Origin: an uncultured Collinsella sp.
GTDB taxonomy: Bacteria; Actinomycetota; Coriobacteriia; Coriobacteriales; Coriobacteriaceae
DNA: 64,000 bases
Assembly (NCBI GenBank): GCA_900546775.1
Contig: UREM01000001.1
Coordinates: forward strand, 1-64,000
Reading direction: 5' to 3'
The notes under the pieces were generated by a model. The model saw only the letters and a list, made by a program, of their open reading frames with translations. It made no database searches and had not been told where the DNA came from. Positions 33,540 through 42,023 of this stretch are shown here, one piece after another. How positions within the stretch are numbered: position 1 is the first letter of the stretch; every line of letters starts with the position of its first letter. A program made the position numbers and the translations under genes.

Positions 33540-34658
33540 CTACTCATGCCATAAAACGCGGTCGCGGATATACTCGCCCAGCATGGGCACGGTAAACCGC
33601 ACAAGGCCGTATCCGGCGGCCTCGATGACGCGCTCGCGAATCAGGCTTGCGCGATATTTACTCGCCCAGCTCTGAGTGCGATCGCAGCGCTCAATGATAT
33701 CCGCCATGCGCGTCGGCTTACCCTCGTCAGTAGCCATGGCCTCGATAAAAAGGCGCTGTGGACTGCGCAGCCCGTAATACAGAGGCGCGTCGACCGCTTC
33801 GTAGAACTCGGAGACGGCATCCGCATGGCCATCCTCGACATCACAGCTTTCGATGATCTGCGAGCCACGCCGGACAGCAGAGCGCCACATGTATTATCCC
33901 ACCAGCTGGACCATGTAGGGATGCCCCATACTCTTGCGCGCCGCAAGGTCCGCCGTCTCCGCATCAACGTAAAGACCGGCGTCCTTGACCGTCTGGACAT
34001 ATGAATCGCGCACCTTGGGCAAAGAAATCGCCCCCAGCGTACGCTGCTGAGCACGGCGCAAAAACGTCACGCTCGGCTCTTCGAGCAGGTCGTCAACCAT
34101 ACTGGGCAAGCCGGCAAATACCAGCGCAAGACCGCGCTGGTCGCTATCGGGCAGGCCCGTAGCATCCTGATCTCCGAGCACCTGCTGATAGAGAACGGCA
34201 AGGGCCGCCAGTTCCTCGATTGACGCAGATTGCGCCTCGTCAATCGCAAACAGGATGCCCTTGCCTGGACCGAGCTTCTTGAGGCGCTCGTTGACCAGCC
34301 CCCGTAGCGTCTCGCCCTTTGCCCGAGCCGCCTCGACCGACATCCGACCAAACGACGGCCCAAACTCCATTGACGTCACAACGGGTTTATTCGAGCGAAG
34401 CGCGTCGGCCAGGCGATCGCACAAGCCAAGCGAAGCAGAATCGGAGATAACCGCCCATCCGCGCTCGCTGGCTAGACGTTGCAGCTCTCGCAGGAGAACC
34501 GTTTTGCCGCAGCCGCGGTTTCCCGTAATGAGCATGAGCCTACCCGGCGCTCCGGCGCCGTTATCGAGCCCTTCCTCGAAATCTTCGATGACCGACTCTC
34601 GACCGATGAGCATCGGAGGCCGCTTGCCTGCCGTTGGCTTAAAGGGATTTGGATTCAT
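33540..34658 (-). pseudogene. Archaeal-type ATPase gene interrupted by one in-frame TAA
   Basis: The upstream part (33894-34658, 254 aa) has Walker A GNRGCGKTVL and Walker B ILFAIDEA and ends QLVG then TAA (33896-33894). The downstream part (33540-33890, 116 aa) continues in the same frame, with a winged-helix-like domain ending YIRDRVLWHE. In the intact paralogue at 29894 the same place reads QLVGYRAW; here it reads QLVG-stop-YMW, so the stop replaces a Tyr codon by one base change. The start ATG 34658 has gaggagg. It is either a recent pseudogene, two separately made parts, or a sequencing error. The uvrA2 gene follows on the same strand. Confidence 0.85.
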
Positions 34659-34693
34659 GTCGGCCTCCTCGGATTGGCAAACCCTGATAATAG

Positions 34694-34720
34694 TTATACC
34701 AACTTATACCGAGTTATACC
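34694..34720. promoter_or_regulatory. Three ttatacc iterons at exactly 10-bp spacing
   Basis: The sequence ttatacc occurs at 34694, 34704 and 34714. The repeats lie 36-62 bp upstream of the broken ATPase gene and, read on the minus strand, include tataac boxes that could be the -10. Phasing of one helical turn suggests a protein-binding array. Confidence 0.6.
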
Positions 34721-34728
34721 AACTGAAT

Positions 34729-34755
34729 GTGACAAAGGAGCTGTCCCTTTGTCAC
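34729..34755. repeat. GTCCC-type hairpin overlapping the stop of the TetM-like gene
   Basis: Arms gtgacaaagg (34729-34738) and cctttgtcac (34746-34755) pair perfectly around agctgtc. The TGA of the minus-strand TetM-like gene (34752-34754) lies in the right arm. Confidence 0.85.
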
Positions 34756-36755
34756 CTGTGGCCGAAAAATTCCGCGTCGGCGGGGCGATAGGGGCGGAAG
34801 GTGGCGGGATCGATCTTTACGTGTGCCGCGGCGGGTACGTCGTACCATTTGACCGTGTAGCCGGCGCCGTGGGCGCAAAAGACCGAGTCGGGCGTGTTGG
34901 GCAGATCGGCCTCGGGCTCATAGGCGGCCGCCTCGATGACGCGCTCGGCATCATGGCAAGCCGCATAACCGGCAAACTCAAGGTACAAATGCCCGCGGCC
35001 GCTCGTGTAGGCAGCCACCTCCAGCGCATAATCCTGTACCTCGGATGCCGGTACGCGACCCACGAGCTTCGCCCGGTCACCCGCCATCGCCGGCGGCTCG
35101 TACTCGGCGCCCATGCGCGTGACGTCCGAGAGCGCCCTGCCCACGCACTCCCCCGGCACCTCGAGCTCAAAGTGGTACCACGGCTCCAACAGTACCGCCG
35201 CACCCGCCTCGCGTGCCCGCATCAAACCCTGGCGAATCGCGCGGTACGTGGCCTGACGAAAGTCACCGCCCTCAGTGTGCTTGGCATGCGCACGGCCGCC
35301 CGTGAGCGTAATGCGCACATCGGTGATGGGCGAGCCGGTCAACACGCCCAGGTGATCGCGCTCCATGGCGTTGGTGAGCACCAGGCGCTGCCAGTTCAGA
35401 TCGAGCTCGTCAGTCGAGGTAGCGGTACCAAATTGCACGCCTGAGCCCGCCGGCAGCGGCTCCAGGCGCAGGTGCACCTCGGCGTAATGACGCAGCGGTT
35501 CAAAATGGCCCACACCCTCGACCGGCTGCGAGATAGTCTCCTTATAGAGAATGCCGCCGGGCTCAAACCCAATCGAAAGGCCAAAGCGATCGGCCAATAC
35601 CCGCTGCACGACCTCGAGCTGCACGGCGCCCATCAACTGCAAATGGATCTGCTCAAGATGCGTATTCCAGCTTACGCCGAGCATGGGGTCTTCGTCTGCC
35701 AACTCGGTCAGCGCTTTGAACACCGCGTGGACATCGTGTTCGCCCGGTAGCACCGTATAGGTGAGGACCGGCGCAATGACGGGCGCATCGCACCCGGGCT
35801 CCGCACCCAAGGCATCCCCCGGGCGAACGTGCGCAAGACCCGTCACGGCACAAATACCGCCAGCGGCAACTTCCTGGGCAAGCTCGTACTTCTCTCCGTT
35901 ATAGATGCGCACCTGATCGACCTTTTGCTCCCATGCCTCGGCGCCGGAACGTCCGTCAATCATCTGTTTGGCATGCAGTGTGCCACCGGTCACTTTAACC
36001 CAAGCCAAGCGCTCGCCACGAACACCTCGGCTGACGCGATAGACGCGCGCGGCGAACTCCGGGGCCCACGCCTGTTCACGCATCAGCGTGCACATGCCAT
36101 CCAGCAGCTCGCCCACGCCCTGGTCCTTGAGCGCCGAGCCGGCAAAGCAGGGAAAGAGCCTGCGCTCGACAACCATGCGCGACAGCGTTGCGATGGAAAG
36201 CTCACCCGTCTCAAGAAACTCCTCGAGGGCTGCCTCGTCCAACGCGGCAGCGTCCTCCCAAGCGGCGCCGCCCGCCAGCAGTTCGTTCGCATCGAGGCAG
36301 CCCTCGGAAAGACGCTGCCCAAGTTGTGCCAGCAAAACATCGCGGCCGGGATTCTCCAGATCGATTTTGTTGATAAAGATGAACGTCGGGATGTCATAGC
36401 GCGCGAGCAGGCGCCACAGGGTTTCGGTGTGTCCCTGCACGCCGTCGTTGGCGCCCACAACCAAAATCGCGTAGTCGAGCGCGCGCAATGTGCGCTCTGC
36501 CTCAGCCGAAAAATCCACGTGACCGGGGGCGTCCACAAGCATGACGTGGGCATCTCCGTGGTCGAGCACGGCCTGCGACGAGAAAATCGTGATGCCGCGC
36601 TCGCGTTCGATAGCGTTGGTATCCAGGTGCGAGTCGCCGTCGTCCACACGGCCGCGCTTGCGAATGCGACCTGCGTTGAACAGCATAGCCTCGGCCAGCG
36701 TAGTCTTGCCGGCATCGACATGCGCCAAGATTCCAACGACCGCTTGCTTCGACAT
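34752..36755 (-). CDS. TetM/EF-G-like translation GTPase
   Basis: This 667-aa member of the ribosomal-protection/EF-G superfamily has the G1 loop HVDAGKTT near residue 11, the G2 region ERERGITIF, G3 DAPGHVDF and G4 NKIDLE. Domains II-V then follow with the length of TetM-type proteins. It resembles the chromosomal TetM-like GTPases of Gram-positive anaerobes more than acquired Tet(M/O/W), so tetracycline resistance should not be assumed. ATG 36755 has gaggag upstream. A GC-rich hairpin in its leader and a GTCCC hairpin at its stop codon are listed separately. Confidence 0.88.
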   Translation of the reverse strand: MSKQAVVGILAHVDAGKTTLAEAMLFNAGRIRKRGRVDDGDSHLDTNAIERERGITIFSSQAVLDHGDAHVMLVDAPGHVDFSAEAERTLRALDYAILVVGANDGVQGHTETLWRLLARYDIPTFIFINKIDLENPGRDVLLAQLGQRLSEGCLDANELLAGGAAWEDAAALDEAALEEFLETGELSIATLSRMVVERRLFPCFAGSALKDQGVGELLDGMCTLMREQAWAPEFAARVYRVSRGVRGERLAWVKVTGGTLHAKQMIDGRSGAEAWEQKVDQVRIYNGEKYELAQEVAAGGICAVTGLAHVRPGDALGAEPGCDAPVIAPVLTYTVLPGEHDVHAVFKALTELADEDPMLGVSWNTHLEQIHLQLMGAVQLEVVQRVLADRFGLSIGFEPGGILYKETISQPVEGVGHFEPLRHYAEVHLRLEPLPAGSGVQFGTATSTDELDLNWQRLVLTNAMERDHLGVLTGSPITDVRITLTGGRAHAKHTEGGDFRQATYRAIRQGLMRAREAGAAVLLEPWYHFELEVPGECVGRALSDVTRMGAEYEPPAMAGDRAKLVGRVPASEVQDYALEVAAYTSGRGHLYLEFAGYAACHDAERVIEAAAYEPEADLPNTPDSVFCAHGAGYTVKWYDVPAAAHVKIDPATFRPYRPADAEFFGHR

Positions 36756-36774
36756 GGCTCTCCTCTTATTGCAA

Positions 36775-36797
36775 GCCCGTCGCGCACGGCGACGGGC
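36775..36797 (-). promoter_or_regulatory. Leader hairpin of the TetM-like gene
   Basis: Perfect 9-bp GC-rich arms gcccgtcgc (36775-36783) and gcgacgggc (36789-36797) surround gcacg. The hairpin ends 20 nt upstream of the start codon, close to the Shine-Dalgarno site. Ribosomal-protection genes are often attenuated in their leaders, but no clear leader peptide was seen here. Confidence 0.45.
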
Positions 36798-36952
36798 ATT
36801 CTCGTTCCACACTGGATGATACAATTTACGGGCCGGCGGGCGAAGCGGGCCCTATCCCCCGACCGAGCTCATCGCCCCGCGTTGCCGCGCGGCGATTTTT
36901 GTAGGTTCGCGCCTTACGAAAGCCGGCACCTCCCCTAACAGCGCAGCGGCCA

Positions 36953-36980
36953 AAAATGGCCCCACCCGGGGCCATTTTCA
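36953..36980. terminator. Terminator-like hairpin after the GNAT gene
   Basis: Perfect 11-bp arms aaaatggcccc (36953-36963) and ggggccatttt (36968-36978) surround a four-base loop, with A/T ends on both strands. It lies 33 bp beyond the minus-strand acetyltransferase stop. The remaining 36798-36952 is GC-rich, and I see no gene in it. Confidence 0.75.
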
Positions 36981-37012
36981 TGTACATGGATTGTTGATAC
37001 GCGTCCTCGCTC

Positions 37013-37501
37013 TTATGCCTCGCGCAGCCAGTCGAACGCAACACGCGACGTGCCGTCCGACACATACACAACGCCGGCGCGCTCGAACCCCGCTTTCATG
37101 CTCGCGCCCTGCATAGGCAGATTGTCCGCGTGCGTGTCGATACGCAGGTGGTCAGCGCGCGCCTTGGCAAAGGCAAACATCGCGGCCGCGATACCGTGCA
37201 CGGTGCCGTCGGACGCCACGCGGTGCAGTACGGCGTACGGCGTGTCGCTACGCCACTGACCGTCCTCGATGACGTCATAGCACTCGTCCGGGCCCGGCAA
37301 AAAGGCAAACGTCGCCACCGCGCGACCGTCGACTTCGCACACATAGCTGCCACCGGCGGCGATATCGGCAGCCAGCTGCTCGGCCGAAGGCGTGCCCTCG
37401 GGCCACTGTGTGGCGTTGCCATGCGCGCGCATAAAGGCGCGGGCGGCGTCATAGATAGCCATGACGGCGGGAATGTCGGTCTCGAGGGTTTTTCTGATCA
37501 T
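37013..37501 (-). CDS. GNAT family N-acetyltransferase
   Basis: This 162-aa protein has GNAT features: an N-terminal MIRKTLETDIPAVMAIYDAA, the central beta-strand pair (VATFAFLPGPDECY), an acetyl-CoA-binding turn in HRVASDGTVHGIAAAMFAFA, and the late RIDTHADNLPMQ segment common in YitH/PhnO-like members. The substrate is unknown. It is divergent from the zinc-finger protein at 37578. The ribosome-binding site is weak. Confidence 0.88.
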   Translation of the reverse strand: MIRKTLETDIPAVMAIYDAARAFMRAHGNATQWPEGTPSAEQLAADIAAGGSYVCEVDGRAVATFAFLPGPDECYDVIEDGQWRSDTPYAVLHRVASDGTVHGIAAAMFAFAKARADHLRIDTHADNLPMQGASMKAGFERAGVVYVSDGTSRVAFDWLREA

Positions 37502-37577
37502 CGCGCGGCGACCTCACGTTTATTGGTATCACTTTGATTGAGCAATGATACCAGCGTTTGGAAAGGGCACGAAGCAG

Positions 37578-37874
37578 ATGGGAAGCAAAAAGCGAGCCGC
37601 CTGGTCAAAGGCCAAAAGCGAGTTTTTGGGCGCTGCCACCGGCGGCGAAATAAGCGACCTGTTTGCGCGCGAGGACGAGCGCCGCGACGCCCTGGATGCC
37701 GAGCGCGATGAGGCCTGGCGCTACAAGTCGTGCGAGCGCAAAAACCGTTACGACACACGCGCCGAGGCCGAGGCCGTTATGGCCGACTGCGAAAACCGTG
37801 GACGACGTGGCTTGGCCTGCTACAAATGTGAATACTGCGGCGGGTGGCACCTGACGTCGCACCCTTGGAAATAG
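37578..37874 (+). CDS. Small zinc-finger-like protein of unknown function
   Basis: This 98-aa basic protein has an acidic/basic helical N-terminal half and a C-terminal CYKCEYCGGWHLTSHPW, which has the CxxC and His of a zinc ribbon like those in many actinobacterial small proteins. An upstream Cys (SCERKN) may be another ligand. ATG 37578 is chosen over 37545 because the basic start MGSKKRA looks natural, although neither has a strong ribosome-binding site. I do not recognise a function. Confidence 0.65.
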   Translation: MGSKKRAAWSKAKSEFLGAATGGEISDLFAREDERRDALDAERDEAWRYKSCERKNRYDTRAEAEAVMADCENRGRRGLACYKCEYCGGWHLTSHPWK

Positions 37875-37941
37875 GCGCCGCATCGGCGCGACGCTCACGC
37901 AGCGGCACGGCACCGACACATCGCCGACCATCGCACGCAAA

Positions 37942-38646
37942 CTACGGGCGCGGCGGCACCAAAACATCGTAGCGGACGGCCTTGCCCGCAAGCTGATAGC
38001 TCGGCTTAACGCCGGCAAGCAGCGGCCCCTTCACCGGCCGCTTGATAACAACCTTGCGCGGGTGCGGTGCAAGCGCAGCTTCGACCAGCGTCTCCTCATC
38101 GGCGCACGGCTGCTCCAAATGGTGCAAGAGCTGGAACTTCTTTTTAACCGCCGCGCTCTTGGTGCGCTCGGGAAACATGGGATCCAGATACACCACATCG
38201 GGAGCCGCGAGCTCACCGCGCTCGACTAGCTCAGCCGTATGGCGAAGGCCGGCAATGCTGTCCTCGCTCGCATGTAAGCGCATGCGCGCCACGGCAGCCG
38301 CAAGCGCCGGATCATCCGCCGCGCGGTCCAAGGCATCCTGCAACAGCGCCGCGATCACGCAGTCTTGTTCATACAGATCGACGGTAAAGCCCGCTGCCGC
38401 CAGCAGCAGCGAATCCTCGCCAAAGCCTGCCGTGGCGTCAATCGCCCAGGGGTTCTCGATACCTTTTGTGCGTGCAGCCTTCACCAACAGCTCTTGCTGC
38501 AGACGGCCCTGCTTGAGCCGTGGAAGCATGCGGCCAAAATCGGCACGCAACTCCATCGTGCCGTCGGTGAGCGTGAGGCCCTCGGTCTTCCCGGTCAGCT
38601 CAAGCCCCGCGGCCCGAGCAACAGAAAAGGGATCGACGACGCCCAT
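37942..38646 (-). CDS. rsmJ: 16S rRNA (guanine(1516)-N2)-methyltransferase
   Basis: This 234-aa SAM-dependent methyltransferase has AIDATAGFGEDSLLLAAAGF as the SAM-binding motif (about residues 68-87), DLYEQD after it, and the family-specific YLDPMFPERTKSAAVKKKFQ. These match RsmJ, which methylates G1516 of 16S rRNA. ATG 38646 is 5 nt after aaggag; the ORF could extend two codons to a GTG. It stands alone on the minus strand. Confidence 0.9.
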   Translation of the reverse strand: MGVVDPFSVARAAGLELTGKTEGLTLTDGTMELRADFGRMLPRLKQGRLQQELLVKAARTKGIENPWAIDATAGFGEDSLLLAAAGFTVDLYEQDCVIAALLQDALDRAADDPALAAAVARMRLHASEDSIAGLRHTAELVERGELAAPDVVYLDPMFPERTKSAAVKKKFQLLHHLEQPCADEETLVEAALAPHPRKVVIKRPVKGPLLAGVKPSYQLAGKAVRYDVLVPPRP

Positions 38647-38709
38647 GGGCACTCCTTCACAAGCAAAACGGATACGCGGGCGCCGTTAATGTCGGCACCC
38701 AACCGTCCG

Positions 38710-38853
38710 CTATTGTCCCACATGCGACATGGCCCACAGCATCCCAATGCAAAGCACCGCCATCAATCCCGTGCACACGGCAGCGATCACAGAATCGCTC
38801 ATGCGCCTTCCCAACGATTGCGGCTCGCGCGCCTGCCCTGTTCCGTACATCAT
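38710..38853 (-). CDS. 47-residue predicted single-pass membrane protein
   Basis: A short ORF with a perfect Shine-Dalgarno (aaggaggagcc before ATG 38853). The product has a polar N-terminal part (MMYGTGQAREPQSLGRRMSD) and one hydrophobic helix of about 23 residues (VIAAVCTGLMAVLCIGMLWA), and ends SHVGQ. It lies between rsmJ and the membrane protein at 39083. The gap has no other gene. Function is unknown; the strong translation signal and clean helix argue that it is real. Confidence 0.6.
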   Translation of the reverse strand: MMYGTGQAREPQSLGRRMSDSVIAAVCTGLMAVLCIGMLWAMSHVGQ

Positions 38854-39082
38854 GGCTCCTCCTTAGACCAACTCCTTGTTACATCCTCATCATCGCAGCG
38901 CCGCACATGAGCTGCCATCGATTTGACTTACGTCCAGCTTTCCTTTTTGAAAGGTTGAGGTGCGCAGGCCTAAAGCGCTTTCAGACGCATGCGCCGCCGC
39001 GTTGAACTACAATGTGCTTCACCATATGTGCAGCACAGGGGGTACGCCAGATCGGCCGTACTCGTATCGAAAGGATCCAGCC

Positions 39083-39484
39083 ATGAGCTACGCTCGCAAG
39101 ACACTCAAAATCCTTGCCCTCATTTACTTTGTTTTGGGCATCGCCAGCCTCGTCATCGCCGGCGTCGGCATCGCCCGAGGCAGTCTCGATTCCACGTACG
39201 GGCCGAACGCCATGCTCGCCGCGGCCGTACTTGTCATCAAGGGTCTTGTCGATCTTGCCGCAGGTGTTGCGGGCATCAAGGGCGCCAACAAGCCTTCGCA
39301 GGTGGATGGCGCGTTTAAGCTCGGCATCGTCGCCGCAATCGCCACGATTGCGCAGGCCGTGCTCACGCTTCCCGCGTTTGGCGGCGACGCCATCAACTAT
39401 GGCGCCTTTGTCATCGTGGTGTACGACCTGTTCTTTGTTCAGCAGGCTCACGCCGTTAAAGCCGAGAACAAGGATCGCCTGTAG
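39083..39484 (+). CDS. Four-helix membrane protein of unknown function
   Basis: This 133-aa protein has four hydrophobic segments (about residues 8-30, 45-65, 80-100 and 105-122) and a charged C-terminus (AVKAENKDRL). The start ATG 39083 follows aaagga. Similar small DUF-type membrane proteins are common in Coriobacteria; no catalytic motif is visible. It is followed by a GTCCC hairpin and the convergent rlmA gene. Confidence 0.8.
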   Translation: MSYARKTLKILALIYFVLGIASLVIAGVGIARGSLDSTYGPNAMLAAAVLVIKGLVDLAAGVAGIKGANKPSQVDGAFKLGIVAAIATIAQAVLTLPAFGGDAINYGAFVIVVYDLFFVQQAHAVKAENKDRL

Positions 39485-39576
39485 GCACTTGCCTTCCACT
39501 GACCCCTACATCCAAGCAACCAACAAGGGCCGATCGCGCATCTCCGCGGTCGGCCCTTTACGTTTGCCCAGATAAA

Positions 39577-39611
39577 ACCTGCCAAAATAAACCTGTCCCT
39601 TTTTGGTAGGT
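39577..39611. repeat. GTCCC-family hairpin overlapping the rlmA stop codon
   Basis: This 35-bp element matches copy B at 18912-18946 except for one base (ggtaggt for ggcaggt). Its last base is the first of the complemented rlmA stop triplet (39611-39613). It is a dispersed repeat about 20.7 kb from its twin. Confidence 0.85.
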
Positions 39612-40423
39612 TAGTGGCGGTACTCGGCGATGATGAAGTCGATATCGGTCTGAAGGGTGTCCAGGTTTGCCAGGCGCTCTTTGTCGGCAGGGCGCGTGCG
39701 GTAGTAGTACGGCGTCATCTGGAACACCGCCTCGATGTCGGCCTGCGTCTGGAGCGTAATGTTCGCAGACACCCGTTGCGTTCCCACCAACTCCAGCTCG
39801 GTCGTCTTCGGCAGCTTCTCATCGTTGAGATATGGCGTGTCGTAGAGCACCTCCTTGAGCCCAAACAGATGCCGAGCACCCGGCACCACGGTGTAGAGCG
39901 AGCCCTCGGGTGCCAGCACGCGGGCAAACTCACGCTCGTTAAAGGGGGCAAAGAGCTCGGTCACCATATCGAAGGCGCCATCGGCCACGGGGATATCCTT
40001 CATATTGGCCACGAAATAGGTCGCATCGCCGCGCTTGGCGGCCAGACGCACCATCTCTTTTCCCAGGTCGAACCCGTAAGCATCCACGCCCGGCACCGCG
40101 CCCATGGCACTGGTGTAGTAGCCCTCGCCGCAGCAAATATCGAGCAGCGTCATGGGGCCATTCGCAGACGCCGCACGTCCAGACACCTGCTCGCGCACCA
40201 GCTCGACCATCGCATCGCGCAACGGCGCGTAGTAGCCGCGGTTAAGAAAGTCGCGACGACTGCGCGCCTGCGACTTGGGATCGCCCATGGAGTCGCCGCT
40301 CTTGGACGAGCGCAGCAGATACAGATAGCCCTCGCGCGCACGGTCAAATCGATGTCCGCCCGCGCACACAGCACCGCGCTCGTCGTCCACCAACGGCTCA
40401 TGGCAAACGGGACACAACAACAT
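39611..40423 (-). CDS. rlmA: 23S rRNA (guanine-N1)-methyltransferase RlmA family
   Basis: This 270-aa protein starts with a zinc-binding knuckle (CPVC ... C..GH within residues 4-24), followed by DRAREGYLYLL and the SAM-binding LLDICCGEGYYTSAM (about residues 92-106). These mark the RlmA family, which methylates G745 or G748 of 23S rRNA. In some Gram-positives this affects macrolide or tylosin response. It starts at ATG 40423 with aaggagtt upstream and is single. Confidence 0.92.
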   Translation of the reverse strand: MLLCPVCHEPLVDDERGAVCAGGHRFDRAREGYLYLLRSSKSGDSMGDPKSQARSRRDFLNRGYYAPLRDAMVELVREQVSGRAASANGPMTLLDICCGEGYYTSAMGAVPGVDAYGFDLGKEMVRLAAKRGDATYFVANMKDIPVADGAFDMVTELFAPFNEREFARVLAPEGSLYTVVPGARHLFGLKEVLYDTPYLNDEKLPKTTELELVGTQRVSANITLQTQADIEAVFQMTPYYYRTRPADKERLANLDTLQTDIDFIIAEYRH

Positions 40424-40496
40424 GGCAACTCCTTAGCGCGAACAACACAACGCCCACCATTGTCGCACGCCTCCCCCACCTAGTCATAGAGGAGAC

Positions 40497-40544
40497 AAGG
40501 AGTGTCCCCAACTGCCGGCAGAAAAGGAACGTCCCTAAGTGCCG
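40497..40544. repeat. Tandem GTCCC doublet upstream of the MATE gene
   Basis: Two 21-bp direct repeats start at 40497 and 40524 and match at 17 of 21 positions; both contain GTCCC-N-AA-N-TGCCG. A 10-bp palindrome, cgactagtcg, follows at 40543-40552. It relates to the GTCCC hairpins elsewhere but forms direct copies instead of one stem. Confidence 0.65.
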
Positions 40545-40613
40545 ACTAGTCGATTAGGAGTATCATCGTCTGCGCAAATAAGCACGAATGAGCATGTTAG
40601 AGATTGAGAGCGT

Positions 40614-41996
40614 ATGGCAGACACCGCATCTAAGCACATTGACATGACCACCGGCTCACTGTGGCGCAATATTCCCCTGTTCGCCTTCCCCGTGGCCGCC
40701 ACGAGCATCTTGGAGCAGCTATCGAACCTCATCGCCACGGTCATCATCGGTAACTTCTCAGGCGACCAGGGAACCCTCGCCATGGCGGCGGTCGGCTCCA
40801 ATGTTCCGCTTACCAGTCTTATGCTCAACCTGTTTATCGGCATGTCGCTTGGCTCAAATGTGGTCATCGCCAACGCTATCGGCCGCAACGATCAGAACAT
40901 GGTCAAGCGCGCCGTCCATACCTCGATTCTGATGGCGCTCGTGGGCTTTATCGTCATCGCGCTGGGCGAGATCTTTGCCGAGCCCATGCTCGCCGCGCTC
41001 AACGTTCCTGCCGAAACCATGCCGCTCGCTTCGCTCTATCTGCGCGTCTTTTTGCTCAGCATGCCCTCGATCTTGCTCTACAACTTTGAGGCCGCGATCT
41101 TCCGCTCCGTCGGCATCACCCGCATGCCGCTGCAGGCGCTTGCCGTGTCCACCATCCTCAACATTGGCCTGGACCTCATCTTTGTCCCCGTGCTCCACTG
41201 GGGCGTCGCGGGTGTCGCCATCGCCACCGCCATCGCCTACACGGTCAGCGCCGTCACGCTCTTTGTCCGTCTGCTCAAGACCGATTCCGTCGTCCGCGTC
41301 ACCCTGCGCGATCTGGCTATCGACCCCGTCGCCCTCAAGCGCATCGTTAAGATCGGCCTGCCCGCCGGCATCCAAAGCGCCGTCTTTGCCGTCGCTAACA
41401 TCATCATCCAGTCCGCCATCAACAGCTTGGGCACCGAGGTCATGGCGGCATCCAGCGCTGCCATGAGCCTGGAGTATGTGTGCTACAACCTGCTCAACAG
41501 CTTTAGCCAGGCTTGCACCACCTTTGTGGGACAAAACCACGGTGCCCGCCAGATCGACCGCTGCACCAAAACGCTCAAGGTCTGCCTGGTCGAAGGCGGT
41601 ATCGTCGCACTCACCACCATCGTCATCATCGTCGGTCTGGGGCGCGAGATCCTGGCGCTCTTTAACAGCGATCCCAACATCGTCTCGATCGGCTATATCC
41701 GTGTGTGCTCGATCTTCCCGGCATACGCCTTTAGCATGTTCTACGAGAATATGTCCGGCTACCTGCGCGGCTTTGGCATCTCGCTCATGCCCGCCCTCAT
41801 CACCATGATCTGTGTCTGCGGCATCCGCTTCTACTGGGTATTCTGCGTGTTCCCGCACTTCCGCACCTTTGCGAACATCATGATGGTCTACCCCATCAGC
41901 CTGGGCACCACAGCGTTCTTTATGGTCGTGGCGGTATTGCTCTGCCATCCGGCACGCACCTACCGTCTGGCGCAAGCCAAAGCGACAGCCCGCTAA
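40614..41996 (+). CDS. MATE family efflux transporter
   Basis: This 460-aa membrane protein with twelve hydrophobic helices belongs to the DinF/NorM-like MATE group: FPVAATSILEQLSNLIATVIIG in helix 1, and the second-half repeat begins near GLPAGIQSAVFAVANIIIQS. It would export drugs or metabolites with Na+ or H+. ATG 40614 follows gagag. It is monocistronic and convergent with the LysR gene at 42024. Confidence 0.93.
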   Translation: MADTASKHIDMTTGSLWRNIPLFAFPVAATSILEQLSNLIATVIIGNFSGDQGTLAMAAVGSNVPLTSLMLNLFIGMSLGSNVVIANAIGRNDQNMVKRAVHTSILMALVGFIVIALGEIFAEPMLAALNVPAETMPLASLYLRVFLLSMPSILLYNFEAAIFRSVGITRMPLQALAVSTILNIGLDLIFVPVLHWGVAGVAIATAIAYTVSAVTLFVRLLKTDSVVRVTLRDLAIDPVALKRIVKIGLPAGIQSAVFAVANIIIQSAINSLGTEVMAASSAAMSLEYVCYNLLNSFSQACTTFVGQNHGARQIDRCTKTLKVCLVEGGIVALTTIVIIVGLGREILALFNSDPNIVSIGYIRVCSIFPAYAFSMFYENMSGYLRGFGISLMPALITMICVCGIRFYWVFCVFPHFRTFANIMMVYPISLGTTAFFMVVAVLLCHPARTYRLAQAKATAR

Positions 41997-42023
41997 TCAC
42001 CACACTCAACGCCACGCCAGTCA

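Noticed and set aside
34752-36755. Acquired tetracycline resistance gene
   Set aside because: The protein family also includes chromosomal GTPases without proven resistance, no mobile element surrounds it, and base composition matches its neighbours.
36798-36952. Fluoride, SRP or other structured RNA in the GC-rich gap
   Set aside because: Some segments look suggestive, but none of the conserved cores line up.
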